A stretch of DNA of 64,000 nucleotides, taken from positions 62,001 to 126,000 of the forward strand of contig NZ_JAAAMG010000002.1 of NCBI RefSeq assembly GCF_010500815.1, given 5' to 3'. Shown here piece by piece: positions 47,580 through 58,788 of the stretch (position 1 is the stretch's first letter; each line of letters begins with the position of its first letter). Position numbers and translations under genes: made by a program. The stretch is from Jiella pacifica (GTDB lineage Bacteria > Pseudomonadota > Alphaproteobacteria > Rhizobiales > Rhizobiaceae). The notes below the pieces were generated by a model. That model searched no databases, was not told the DNA's origin, and saw only the letters and a list, made by a program, of their open reading frames with translations.

Positions 47580-49139
47580 ATGCGAGCCGAAGACTTTCGT
47601 CGCGACAGGACGCGCCCCTTCACCGGCGCCGAATATCTCGAAAGCTTGCGAGACGGCCGCGAGGTCTACATCAACGGCGAGCGCATTGCGGACGTCACCA
47701 CCCACCCGGCGATGCGCAATGCGGCCCGCTCCCATGCCCGCCTCTACGATGCGCTGCACGACGAAAAGACCAGAGACCGACTGACCTCGCCGACGGATAC
47801 CGGCAATGGCGGCTACACCCACAAATACTTCCGCGTCGCCCGCTCGCCGCAAGACCTCGTCGCCCAGCAGGGCGCCATCGCCGACTGGGCCCGCATGTCC
47901 TATGGCTGGATGGGCCGCACCGCCGACTACAAGGCCGCGCTGATGAACACCCTCGGCGCCAATGCCGAGTGGTACGGGCCCTTCAAGGACAACGCGCTGG
48001 CCTGGCACAAACGCGCCCAGGAAGCCGCCATGTTCATGAACCATGCGATCGTCAATCCGCCGATCGACCGGGACAAGCCGGCCGATCAGGTGAAGGACGT
48101 CTTCGTCCACATCACCAAGGAGACCGACGCCGGCATCTATGTGAAAGGGGCTAAGGTCGTCGCCACCTCCTCGGCGCTGACCCACTACAACTTCCTCGCT
48201 CAAGGGTCGGCGACCGTCACCGAGGATCCCTCGCTGTCGGTGATGTTCATCGTGCCGATGAATGCGCCGGGCATCAAGATGTTCTGCCGCGTCTCCTATG
48301 AGGAAACCGCGAACAAGACCGGCCATCCCTTCGACTATCCGCTCTCCTCGCGCTTCGACGAGAACGACGCGATCCTGGTGCTCGACGACGTCTTCATCCC
48401 CTGGGAGGACGTGCTCGTCCTGCGCGATGCCAAGAAGATCCTGTCATTCCATCCGGCCTCCGGCTTCATGCACGGCTACTGCTTCCAGGGCTGCACGCGG
48501 TTCGCAGTGAAGCTCGACTTTCTCGCCGGCCTTCTGGCGAAAGCGCTGCGCGCCACCGGCGGCGCGGCCTTTCGCGGCAACCAGGCGGCGCTCGGCGAGG
48601 TGATCGCGCTCCGGCACATGTTCTGGAGCTTTTCCAACGCCATGGCCCACAACCCCATCCCCTGGGCGAACGGCGCCGTCCTGCCCAATCTCGAGGCGGC
48701 GCTCGCCTACCGCACCTTCATGTCGGAGGCCTATCCGCGGGTGATCGAGACGGTGCGTCGGGTCGTCGCCTCCGGCCTCATCTATCTGCCCTCCTCGGCC
48801 AAGGACTTCGCCAATCCCGAAATCGACCGCTATCTGTCGCAATATGTCCGCGGTTCCGGCGGCATGGGGCATATCGAACGCATCAAGATCATGAAGCTTT
48901 TATGGGACGCGACGGGTACCGAATTCGGCGGCCGCCATGCGCTCTACGAGCTCAACTATGCCGGCGCGCCGGAAGAGGTTCGCCTGCAGGTCTTGAAGGG
49001 CGCCGAGCGCGGCGGTCGCCTCGCCGAGATGGAAGCCCTCGTCGACCAGTGCATGTCCGACTACGACGAAAGCGGCTGGACCGGCGATACCTGGCTGCCG
49101 CCGCTCGGCGCCGAGGTCGGTCTCAAGGCAGCCGAGTGA
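47580..49139 (+). CDS. hpaB: 4-Hydroxyphenylacetate 3-monooxygenase, oxygenase component
   Basis: 519-residue FADH2-dependent aromatic hydroxylase, the family's normal length, adding an ortho hydroxyl to a phenol such as 4-hydroxyphenylacetate. Blocks seen: [25 protein letters not shown] (start), [38 protein letters not shown] and [37 protein letters not shown] near the end. The start ATG has GGAGG five bases ahead. Related PvcC-type and phenol-hydroxylating enzymes cannot be excluded. Followed by its flavin reductase. Confidence 0.9.
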   Translation: MRAEDFRRDRTRPFTGAEYLESLRDGREVYINGERIADVTTHPAMRNAARSHARLYDALHDEKTRDRLTSPTDTGNGGYTHKYFRVARSPQDLVAQQGAIADWARMSYGWMGRTADYKAALMNTLGANAEWYGPFKDNALAWHKRAQEAAMFMNHAIVNPPIDRDKPADQVKDVFVHITKETDAGIYVKGAKVVATSSALTHYNFLAQGSATVTEDPSLSVMFIVPMNAPGIKMFCRVSYEETANKTGHPFDYPLSSRFDENDAILVLDDVFIPWEDVLVLRDAKKILSFHPASGFMHGYCFQGCTRFAVKLDFLAGLLAKALRATGGAAFRGNQAALGEVIALRHMFWSFSNAMAHNPIPWANGAVLPNLEAALAYRTFMSEAYPRVIETVRRVVASGLIYLPSSAKDFANPEIDRYLSQYVRGSGGMGHIERIKIMKLLWDATGTEFGGRHALYELNYAGAPEEVRLQVLKGAERGGRLAEMEALVDQCMSDYDESGWTGDTWLPPLGAEVGLKAAE

Positions 49140-49147
49140 GCCCGGCG

Positions 49148-49663
49148 ATGACGGACGCCGTTTCCAAAGATTCGTTCCGCGATGCGATGGCGCGGGTCTG
49201 CGCCCCCGTCAATATCGTCACCACCAACGGCGCCAACGGCCGCGGCGGCTTCACCGCCACGGCGGTGTGCAGCGTCACCGACGAGCCGCCGACGGTGCTC
49301 GTCTGCATGAACGCCAATTCGGCGCAGGTTAAGACCTTCAAGGCCAACGGCCGCTTCTGCGTCAACGTTCTCACCAACGACCACACGGGCCTCGCGTCCG
49401 GCTTTGCCGGCGGCATCCCCGAAATGGAGGCCCGTTACGCCGCCGCCCATTGGGTGACCATGGCCTCCGGCGCCCTGGCGCTCACCGACGCCATCGTCTC
49501 CCTCGACTGCGAAACCGCCGACATCCACCGCGTCGGCACCCACAACATCCTCATCGGCCGCGTCACCGATTTGAGGCTCGGCACGAACAAGGGGCCGAAC
49601 GCGCTACTGTATATGGACCGGCGCTACATGGTGCCGGCCCAGGCGGGGAGTTTCGGGGGGTAG
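49148..49663 (+). CDS. hpaC: Flavin reductase component of the hydroxyphenylacetate monooxygenase
   Basis: 171-residue NAD(P)H:flavin reductase that supplies FADH2 to HpaB. Typical features: RVCAPVNIVTTNGANGRGGFTATAVCSVTDEPPTVLVC, then FCVNVLTNDHTGLASGFAG and the late HNILIGRVTDLRL. ATG 49148 is given; a GTG at 49136 overlapping the hpaB stop (GTGA) with AAGG before it would add four residues and couple translation. It closes the two-gene operon. Confidence 0.9.
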   Translation: MTDAVSKDSFRDAMARVCAPVNIVTTNGANGRGGFTATAVCSVTDEPPTVLVCMNANSAQVKTFKANGRFCVNVLTNDHTGLASGFAGGIPEMEARYAAAHWVTMASGALALTDAIVSLDCETADIHRVGTHNILIGRVTDLRLGTNKGPNALLYMDRRYMVPAQAGSFGG

Positions 49664-49965
49664 TACCCTCGGCAGTTTGCGACTGGCTGCCGGCCAAACC
49701 TCCCGAAGCCACCACACGAGAATTTGCAGCCATCCGGACGAGAGGCCGCTCTCTGTGATGGGGATCCGTATGGACTTCGGGGAAATGGATCAGACGGAAT
49801 TCGGTGCGTTCTCGGCGGTTACCCCCTGATGACCAAGACGCCGCCGCCCATCCCGCGAGAGCGGGTTCGTGCAGGAGCCGAAAGCTGCCGAAGCCACCCG
49901 GTCTCAATTCTGAATAAGGAGTGCCAACTCAGCCTGAAAAGAGAGCGACAGCTCCGCTCCCACCC
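49664..49965. other. Convergent intergenic region, no gene; short hairpin
   Basis: 302 bp between hpaC and the facing lacI-type gene. A small hairpin CCCGC-gaga-GCGGG lies at 49852-49865 without a T-run. Nothing else recognised. Confidence 0.5.
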
Positions 49966-50997
49966 TCAGGCAGACCGCCGCATCATCAGCGTCGAGCGGA
50001 TCCGCTTCTGGCGCGGCACGATGGTCTCGCCGCGCTGCTCGGCGCCGAGGACGTCGACGAGCTGCTGCACGGTTTCGAAGGCGATCGTCTCGGTGTCCTG
50101 GGCCGTGGTCGTCAGCGGCGGCCAGACATATTCGCTGAGGGGGTGGTCGTCGTGGCCAGCAACACGGATGTCATCCCCGGGCTCGCGGCCGATCTTCAGG
50201 CCCGCCTCGCAGGCGGCGGAGATCACCCCGAAGGCGATGCGGTCGTTCGAGCAGAGCAACGTCTTGCCGGGCAGCCCTTCCCGCAAAAGCCGCCGCATCT
50301 GCTCGCGGCCGAGGCGCTCCATGTCCCAGGAAGCCGCGCGGTCGAAATCCACCACGAGCGGCTCGTGCCCTTCCGCCTTCATGCATTGTCGGTAGGCGTC
50401 CTGGCGGATGAGCACGTTGTCGGTCAGATGCGGCCCCTCGATCAGGACGGGCGGCTCACCGGAGCGGCAGAGATATTGGACCATCGCGGTCATGCCGAAG
50501 CGGTGGTCGTTGCTGACGAAGGGAACGTCGTCACCGAGCGGAACATCGAAGCTGACGGTCGGGATCTCGCTCTTCAGCCGATCGAAGACGCCCGGCCGCG
50601 ACAGGTTGCCCAGCGGCGCGACGATGATGCCGGCGACCTTGAAGTCGAGCATCCGTTCGGCCGCCTCTTCCTCGAGGTCCGGCGCGGTCTGCGAGGAGAT
50701 CAGGATTGGGCGCAGGTCCCGCCCGCGCAACGCGGCCTCGATATGCGAGACGAACTTGGCGAAGAACGGATCGTAGATCGTCGGCACGATGATCCCGACA
50801 TTCACCACCATCTTGCTGCTGAGATGCCGCACGAAGGAACTCGGCTCGAAATCGGACTGCCGCAGCACCGTTTCGATCCGCCGCCGGGTGATCGGCTTCA
50901 CATCCTGCGGGTTGTTGAAATACTTCGCCAGCGTCGGGCGAGAAACGCCGCAGGCCTTGGCAAAATCTTCCATCGACTTATAGGCACTGCGCGCCAT
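49966..50997 (-). CDS. LacI family transcriptional regulator
   Basis: 343-residue repressor. The helix-turn-helix is SMEDFAKACGVSRPTLAKYFNNPQDVKPITRRRIETVL; the usual hinge is followed by VVNVGIIVPTIYDPFFAKFVSHIEAALRGR and the sugar-binding-like core (IIVAPLGNLSR; LLCSNDRIAFGVISAA; VAGHDDHPLSEYVWPPLTT). Lies downstream of glpK in the same direction across 208 bp containing an AT-rich inverted repeat. Its targets are not evident; it may control the glycerol locus, itself or a distant sugar operon. Confidence 0.9.
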   Translation of the reverse strand: MARSAYKSMEDFAKACGVSRPTLAKYFNNPQDVKPITRRRIETVLRQSDFEPSSFVRHLSSKMVVNVGIIVPTIYDPFFAKFVSHIEAALRGRDLRPILISSQTAPDLEEEAAERMLDFKVAGIIVAPLGNLSRPGVFDRLKSEIPTVSFDVPLGDDVPFVSNDHRFGMTAMVQYLCRSGEPPVLIEGPHLTDNVLIRQDAYRQCMKAEGHEPLVVDFDRAASWDMERLGREQMRRLLREGLPGKTLLCSNDRIAFGVISAACEAGLKIGREPGDDIRVAGHDDHPLSEYVWPPLTTTAQDTETIAFETVQQLVDVLGAEQRGETIVPRQKRIRSTLMMRRSA

Positions 50998-51069
50998 TCC
51001 TCCCCCCCTCGCGAATCTGGCGGGCCGCCGGTCATCGCCGACGCTTCTACACGCAGGAATAAAACTTTA

Positions 51070-51085
51070 CAAATTTCACAATTTG
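51070..51085. promoter_or_regulatory. AT-rich inverted repeat upstream of the lacI-type gene
   Basis: CAAATT-tcac-AATTTG, a perfect 16-bp inverted repeat in an AT-rich stretch (about 51056-51093) 73 bp before the ATG. Such a patch in GC-rich DNA suggests a promoter/operator; it lacks the central CG usual for LacI operators. Confidence 0.45.
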
Positions 51086-51171
51086 ATAAAAAATGGTCCG
51101 GGAAACACGCCGACTTCCGCAGCGCTTCCAGCGTCGGATCGTCCGAAGACGGGCGCTGGGTGCCGCCTATG

Positions 51172-51207
51172 AGAGGCGCCCTCGCCAGCGAAGGACCGGG
51201 CGCCTCT
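51172..51207 (-). terminator. Stem-loop at the end of glpK
   Basis: Ten-base arms AGAGGCGCCC (51172-51181) and GGGCGCCTCT (51198-51207), the loop itself containing a TCGC/GCGA stem. It starts inside the glpK stop codon on the minus strand. No T-run follows, so it may be a terminator or an mRNA 3'-protecting hairpin. Confidence 0.55.
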
Positions 51208-52693
51208 ATACCGTCAGCGTCCGCTTCACCGCATCCGCCCAGCCCGACAGCTTGCGGCCGCGGGTGACGGCGTCCATCCGCGGCTCGAAGCGCCGCTCCA
51301 GCCGCCAGCGCGCTGCAAAGCCCTCCATGCCCGGCCAGACGCCGGCCTTCTGGCCCGCCAGCCAGGCCGCCCCCAGCGCCGTCGTTTCGAGCACGACCGG
51401 CCGGTCGACCGGGGCGTCGAGAAGATCGGCGAGGCACTGCATCGTCCAGTCGGACGCCACCATACCGCCGTCGACCCTGAGGGTCGTGTCCCCGGCCCGC
51501 GACCAGTCCTTCTTCATCGCGGTCAGGAGATCCGCGGTCTGATAGCAGACCGCTTCGAGTGCGGCGCGGACGATTTCGTTCGGCCCGGTCTTGCGACTGA
51601 GCCCGTAGATCGCCCCCCGCGCGTCCGCGTCCCACCAGGGTGCCCCGAGGCCGGTGAAGGCGGGGACGAGATAGACGTCCTGCTCGGCATCGGCCTTTGC
51701 CGCCAAGGGCCCGCTGACTTCGGCCTTGTCGATGATCTTCAGCCCGTCGCGCAGCCACTGCACGGCGGCGCCGGCGATGAAGATCGAGCCTTCGAGGGCG
51801 TAAGTCGTCTGGCCGCCGAGACGATAGGCGATGGTGGTGAGCAGCCGGTTGTTGGACGCGACGCGCTCCATGCCGGTGTTGAGGACGGCGAAGCACCCCG
51901 TGCCGTAGGTCGATTTCAGCATGCCCGGCTCGAAGCAGGCCTGGCCGAGGGTCGCGGCGTGCTGGTCGCCGGCCATGCCGAGGATCGGGATCGCCGCCCC
52001 GAACAGCCCGGGCTCCGTCAGGCCGAAATCCGCGTCACAGTCCATCACCTGCGGCAGGATTGCCCGGGGCACGTTCAGGAGCCCCAGGAGATCGTCGTCC
52101 CATTCGTTAGCCGAGATGTCGAACAGCATGGTGCGCGAGGCGTTGGATGCGTCGGTGGCGTGGACCCTGCCGCCCGTGAGACGAAAGAGGAGGAAGGAAT
52201 CCACCGTCCCGAAGGCGAGTTCGCCCCGCTCGGCCCTCGTCCGCGCGCCCTCGACGTGATCGAGCAGCCAGGCGATCTTGGTGCCGGAAAAATACGGATC
52301 GACGATCAGCCCGGTCTTCTCGGTGATCATCGGCTCCATGCCGTCGGCCACAAGTCTGTGGCAGAGGTCCGACGTCCGACGATCTTGCCAGACGATGGCG
52401 TTGTGGAGCGGCTTGCCGGTTTCCCGGTCCCACAGGACGACCGTCTCGCGCTGATTGGTGATGCCGATGCCGGCGATGTCCGACGCAGAGAGGGACGCAT
52501 CGGCAATCGCCCCTCGCACGGTGTCGACGACCGAGCTCCAGATGTCTTCCGGATCGTGCTCCACCCAGCCCGAGCGGGGGAAATGCTGGGGAAATTCCTG
52601 CTGGGCGACGCCCTTGATGCGATAGCCGTCGTCGAAGACGATCGCCCGCGTCGACGTGGTGCCCTGGTCGATGGCGAGAACGTAGCCGGACAT
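51206..52693 (-). CDS. glpK: Glycerol kinase
   Basis: 495-residue FGGY-family kinase making sn-glycerol 3-phosphate from glycerol and ATP. N-terminal phosphate loop [53 protein letters not shown]; and the C-terminal FGGY signature region [25 protein letters not shown], followed by [12 protein letters not shown]. Last gene of the glp locus on the minus strand, 80 bp after glpV. Its product feeds GlpD. Confidence 0.96.
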   Translation of the reverse strand: MSGYVLAIDQGTTSTRAIVFDDGYRIKGVAQQEFPQHFPRSGWVEHDPEDIWSSVVDTVRGAIADASLSASDIAGIGITNQRETVVLWDRETGKPLHNAIVWQDRRTSDLCHRLVADGMEPMITEKTGLIVDPYFSGTKIAWLLDHVEGARTRAERGELAFGTVDSFLLFRLTGGRVHATDASNASRTMLFDISANEWDDDLLGLLNVPRAILPQVMDCDADFGLTEPGLFGAAIPILGMAGDQHAATLGQACFEPGMLKSTYGTGCFAVLNTGMERVASNNRLLTTIAYRLGGQTTYALEGSIFIAGAAVQWLRDGLKIIDKAEVSGPLAAKADAEQDVYLVPAFTGLGAPWWDADARGAIYGLSRKTGPNEIVRAALEAVCYQTADLLTAMKKDWSRAGDTTLRVDGGMVASDWTMQCLADLLDAPVDRPVVLETTALGAAWLAGQKAGVWPGMEGFAARWRLERRFEPRMDAVTRGRKLSGWADAVKRTLTV

Positions 52694-52773
52694 GGTGCGT
52701 TTCCCCTTGCTGCGATTGCGATGGCAGAAAGCCGGGGCGGAGGACCCCGGCTTTCATGTTCGTCGAAGTCGGC

Positions 52774-54585
<1,812 letters not shown>

Positions 54586-54673
54586 GAAGTTTCCTCCCGT
54601 TGAGACAGGCCGGTCGATCCATCCCGAGATCCGAGCCGACCGGCGGCGGCCCGAACCCATGTTTCCTTCCGCG

Positions 54674-54958
54674 TCAGACGAGGCGGAAGACGAGAATGAA
54701 GAAGAGCGCGCAGACGCCGAGGGCGTACCAGAGCGAAAGATCGGTGGCCCAGAGCCAGCCGAGGCAGATGAAGGCCGAGCCGAGTAGCGACACGAACAAC
54801 CGGTCGCCCCGCGTCGTCTCGAAGTTGAGGATGCCGACCCGCGGCGAGCCACCGGGCACGGCATATTCCCACACGCCCATCAGCGCGATGAGCGAGAAGA
54901 CGACGATGAAGAAGATCGCCGTCGGCCAGGTCCAGGCCATCCAGGATAGGTCGATCAT
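54674..54958 (-). CDS. glpU: Small membrane protein of the glycerol transporter (DUF2160 family)
   Basis: 94-residue integral membrane protein. Three hydrophobic segments: about residues 10-29 (WPTAIFFIVVFSLIALMGV), 53-69 (LFVSLLGSAFICLGWLW) and 74-92 (SLWYALGVCALFFILVF), with GILNFETTRGDRLFVS between. This matches the DUF2160 protein encoded in glycerol ABC operons of rhizobia, of unknown role in the transporter. ATG 54956-54958 has GGGAG before it. The 950 bp upstream, normally short, is occupied by the toxin-antitoxin pair, so it may need its own promoter. Confidence 0.88.
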   Translation of the reverse strand: MIDLSWMAWTWPTAIFFIVVFSLIALMGVWEYAVPGGSPRVGILNFETTRGDRLFVSLLGSAFICLGWLWATDLSLWYALGVCALFFILVFRLV

Positions 54959-55029
54959 GCGGGCGCTCCCGTTGCAGGAATATCCGTTCTGGCGTATTTT
55001 TTCGCGACGGCGTGAAAACGGATAAGCGT

Positions 55030-55266
55030 ATGAACATCCGATTCTCGAACGCGGCCCGTCGAGGTTTGAAAGCGATGCCTGCCAAAGATCAGGCGGCAAT
55101 GGTCGCCAAGCTCATCCGCTATACCGACAATGGCGAGGGCGACGTCGTCAAGTTGACCGATCAGCCGGGATATCGCCTGCGCCATGGGAACTCGCGTGCG
55201 GTGTTCGAACTGATCGACGGGATTTACGTCATAAAAGTCGCCCACAGGCGAGAAGTCTATCGTTGA
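55030..55266 (+). CDS. RelE/ParE-superfamily toxin-like protein
   Basis: 78-residue basic protein, NIRFSNAARRGLKAMPAKDQAAMVAKLIRYTDNGEGDVVKLTDQPGYRLRHGNSRAVFELIDGIYVIKVAHRREVYR. The order (helical hairpin, then LxxxPxYRLRxGxxRAVFE strand block, then ending HRREVYR) is the RelE/ParE mRNA-interferase fold, and the C-terminal His/Arg/Tyr are the usual active residues. GTG 55012 is an alternative start. It is followed after 12 bp by an XRE-type antitoxin gene, a toxin-first order. Opposite strand to the glp operon it sits in. Confidence 0.85.
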   Translation: MNIRFSNAARRGLKAMPAKDQAAMVAKLIRYTDNGEGDVVKLTDQPGYRLRHGNSRAVFELIDGIYVIKVAHRREVYR

Positions 55267-55278
55267 CGGAGCAGCGCC

Positions 55279-55635
55279 ATGAACGAAGCGGTCAACCTCA
55301 AGGGCGACAAACTCATCGTCCTGACAGAAGATGAATATCGGACGATCATCGAGGACGCGGGCGACGCGGCGATCGCCGAACAGGCGATGATGGACTATGA
55401 GGGAGCACCCTCGATGCCGTCCGAACTTGTGTTGGCGTCGCTGAACGGCGAACTCCACCCGCTCGCCGCTTGGCGCAAGTCCGTCGGGCTGACGCAAGCC
55501 GAACTGGCCGCCGCCGCGGGCCTTCGTCCGGCGACGGTCAGCGACATCGAGAGCGGCAAGATCGACCCGCGCCTGTCGACCCTGAAGGCGCTCGCCAAGG
55601 CGCTGAAGCTCGGCATCGAAGACATCGTGGACTGA
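55279..55635 (+). CDS. XRE-family antitoxin (HigA/RelB-like with N-terminal extension)
   Basis: 118-residue protein. N-terminal part (KGDKLIVLTEDEYRTIIEDAGDAAIAEQAM) resembles a prevent-host-death/neutralising segment; the C-terminal 60 residues form a Cro/CI helix-turn-helix: AWRKSVGLTQAELAAAAGLRPATVSDIESGKIDPRLSTLKALAKALKLGIEDIV. It should bind and silence the preceding toxin and repress the pair's promoter. Forms a two-gene unit with it. Confidence 0.88.
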   Translation: MNEAVNLKGDKLIVLTEDEYRTIIEDAGDAAIAEQAMMDYEGAPSMPSELVLASLNGELHPLAAWRKSVGLTQAELAAAAGLRPATVSDIESGKIDPRLSTLKALAKALKLGIEDIVD

Positions 55636-55653
55636 CAGAAACTTCGGCGGCGC

Positions 55654-55706
55654 CATTCCCTCGTCCTTCGAGGCCGCCTGCAGCGGCACCTCAGGATGAG
55701 GGAATG
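55654..55706. repeat. Dispersed repeat family C, palindromic unit (copy 2)
   Basis: 53-bp palindrome ending CATTCCCTC and GAGGGAATG, 18 bp after the antitoxin stop. Inner part CTTCGAGGCCGCCTG/CAGCGGCACCTCAGGA. May double as terminator hairpin for the toxin-antitoxin unit. Confidence 0.85.
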
Positions 55707-55830
55707 GGGGACGCGTCGTGGCTGCTCGCGTGCTTTGGAAGGCGTGAACGGCGGCGACTGACACGCCCGATGCGCCTGCGGTATGAGCGGTTCCGTCGGA
55801 ACATCCAGTCAAAAGCGCGGCGTCTCCCCG

Positions 55831-55879
55831 CCCCCTCATCCTGAGGTGCCGCCGAAGGCGGCCTCGAAGGGCGAGGGGG
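55831..55879. repeat. Dispersed repeat family C, palindromic unit (copy 3, inverted relative to copies 1 and 2)
   Basis: 49-bp palindrome CCCCCTCATCCTGAGG... to ...GAAGGGCGAGGGGG, oriented opposite to copy 2, 124 bp away and 31 bp from the glpQ stop. Could form a terminator-like hairpin for the upstream glp genes. Confidence 0.85.
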
Positions 55880-55910
55880 CGCTGCGCCAACGTTGAAGCA
55901 AGAACCCCCA

Positions 55911-56804
55911 TCACACCCGCCCCAGGGCAAAGCCCTTGGCGATGTAGTTGCGCACGAACCAGATCACGATCGCGCCGGGGATGATCGTCAAAGCCCCCGC
56001 CGCCGCCAGGACACCCCAGTCCATGCCGGATGCCGACACGGTGCGCGTCATGATCGCCGAGATCGGCTTGGCGTCCGTGACGGTCAGGGTGCGGGCGATC
56101 AGGAGTTCGACCCAGGAGAACATGAAGCAGAAGAAGGCGGCGACGCCGATTCCGCTCGCGATCAGCGGCGTGAAGATCTTGAAGAAGAACTTCGGGAAGG
56201 AATAGCCGTCGATATAGGCGGTCTCGTCGATCTCCTTGGGAACGCCCGACATGAAGCCTTCCAGAATCCACACCGCCAGCGGCACGTTGAACAGGCAGTG
56301 GGCGAGCGCCACGGCGATATGCGTGTCGATCAGGCCGAAGGCCGAATAGAGCTGGAAGAACGGCAGCGCGAAGACCGCCGGCGGCGCCATGCGGTTGGTC
56401 AGAAGCCAGAAGAACAGGTGCTTGTCGCCAAGGAACCGATAGCGCGAGAAGGCGTAGGCCGCCGGCAGCGCAACGGCCACCGAGATCACCATGTTCATGA
56501 CGACGTAGATGATCGAGTTCACGTAGCCCATGTACCAGGACGGATCGGTGAAGATCACCCGGTAGTTGTGCAGCGTCGGGTTCGTCGGCCAGAGCGTCAG
56601 GGCGCCCAGGATCTCCTGGTTGGTCTTGAAGCTCATGTTGACCAGCCAGTAGATCGGCAGGAGCAGGAACAGGATGTAGACGATCGGGATCAGCGCCTTC
56701 CAGCGGAAATGCCCGGTCTTCATCCGCGAGCGGGCGGCAATCGCGGTTTCGGAATGGGCGGCGCCCGGCAGGCTCGGATGAGCCGTGGTTGCGTGGTCGC
56801 TCAT
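55911..56804 (-). CDS. glpQ: Glycerol ABC transporter permease (MalG-like)
   Basis: 297-residue inner-membrane permease, second of the pair. After a hydrophilic N-terminus come the membrane segments, beginning ALIPIVYILFLLLPIYWLVNMSF; the EAA loop is MSGVPKEIDETAYIDGYSFPKFFFKIFTPLI. ATG 56802-56804 overlaps the glpP stop by 4 bp. In other rhizobia glpU follows directly; here the toxin-antitoxin pair and two repeats intervene. Confidence 0.92.
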   Translation of the reverse strand: MSDHATTAHPSLPGAAHSETAIAARSRMKTGHFRWKALIPIVYILFLLLPIYWLVNMSFKTNQEILGALTLWPTNPTLHNYRVIFTDPSWYMGYVNSIIYVVMNMVISVAVALPAAYAFSRYRFLGDKHLFFWLLTNRMAPPAVFALPFFQLYSAFGLIDTHIAVALAHCLFNVPLAVWILEGFMSGVPKEIDETAYIDGYSFPKFFFKIFTPLIASGIGVAAFFCFMFSWVELLIARTLTVTDAKPISAIMTRTVSASGMDWGVLAAAGALTIIPGAIVIWFVRNYIAKGFALGRV

Positions 56805-57688
56805 TCTCCGCCTCCCGTCATCGGCTTGTCGTTCCCGGCATTGGTCATCACCGTGTAGAAGATCCACGACAGAGCCAAGATGATCAGGAAGTAGATCAGG
56901 CTCATTGCCGCCGCCTCGCCGATGTTGAACTGGCCGATGGCGAGTTTGACGAGGTCGATCGACAGGAAGGTCGTGGAATTGCCCGGGCCGCCGCCGGTGA
57001 CGACGAAGGGCTCGGTGTAGATCATGAAACTATCCATGAAGCGCAGGAGCACGGCGATCAGCAGCACCCGACCCATCTTCGGCAGCTGGATGTAGCGGAA
57101 GACGGCCCAGCGCGAGGCGCCGTCGATCTTGGCGGCCTGGTAATAGGCGTCGGGGATCGAGACGAGGCCGGCATAGCACAGCAGCACGACGAGGCTCGTC
57201 CAGTGCCAGACATCCATGACGACCACCGTCACCCAGGCGTCGAAGGTGTTGCGGACGTAGTTGTAGTCGATGCCGAGCGCGTCGACGCTATAGCCCAGAA
57301 GGCCGATGTCGGTGCGGGCGAAGACCTGCCAGATCGTGCCGACGACGTTCCAGGGGATGAGCAGCGGCAGGGCCATCAGGACGAGGCAGACCGGCACCCA
57401 GATGCCCTTCTTGGGCATCGCCAGCGCGACGAGGATGCCGAGCGGCACCTCGATGGCGAGGATGATGGCGGAGAAGAGAAGGTTGCGGATCAAGGCGTCG
57501 TGGAAGCGTTCCGACGTCAGCACCTCGCGGAACCAGTCGGCGCCGTACCAGAAGAACTGGTTGTTGCCGAAGCTATCCTGCACCGAATAGTTCACCACCG
57601 TCATCAGCGGGATCACCGCCGAGAAGGCGACGAGCAAAAGCACCGGCAGGACGAAGAACCAGGCCTTGTTGTTCCAGGTCTTTTCCAT
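56801..57688 (-). CDS. glpP: Glycerol ABC transporter permease (MalF-like)
   Basis: 295-residue inner-membrane permease: MEKTWNNKAWFFVLPVLLLVAFSAVIPLMTVVNYSVQDSF, then EAA loop SIPDAYYQAAKIDGASRWAVFRYIQLP. Start ATG 57686-57688 with GGGAGGAA ahead, 11 bp after the glpT stop. It pairs with GlpQ to form the channel. Confidence 0.92.
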   Translation of the reverse strand: MEKTWNNKAWFFVLPVLLLVAFSAVIPLMTVVNYSVQDSFGNNQFFWYGADWFREVLTSERFHDALIRNLLFSAIILAIEVPLGILVALAMPKKGIWVPVCLVLMALPLLIPWNVVGTIWQVFARTDIGLLGYSVDALGIDYNYVRNTFDAWVTVVVMDVWHWTSLVVLLCYAGLVSIPDAYYQAAKIDGASRWAVFRYIQLPKMGRVLLIAVLLRFMDSFMIYTEPFVVTGGGPGNSTTFLSIDLVKLAIGQFNIGEAAAMSLIYFLIILALSWIFYTVMTNAGNDKPMTGGGE

Positions 57689-57699
57689 CGTTTCCTCCC

Positions 57700-58776
<1,077 letters not shown>

Positions 58777-58788
58777 GGGACGTCTCCT

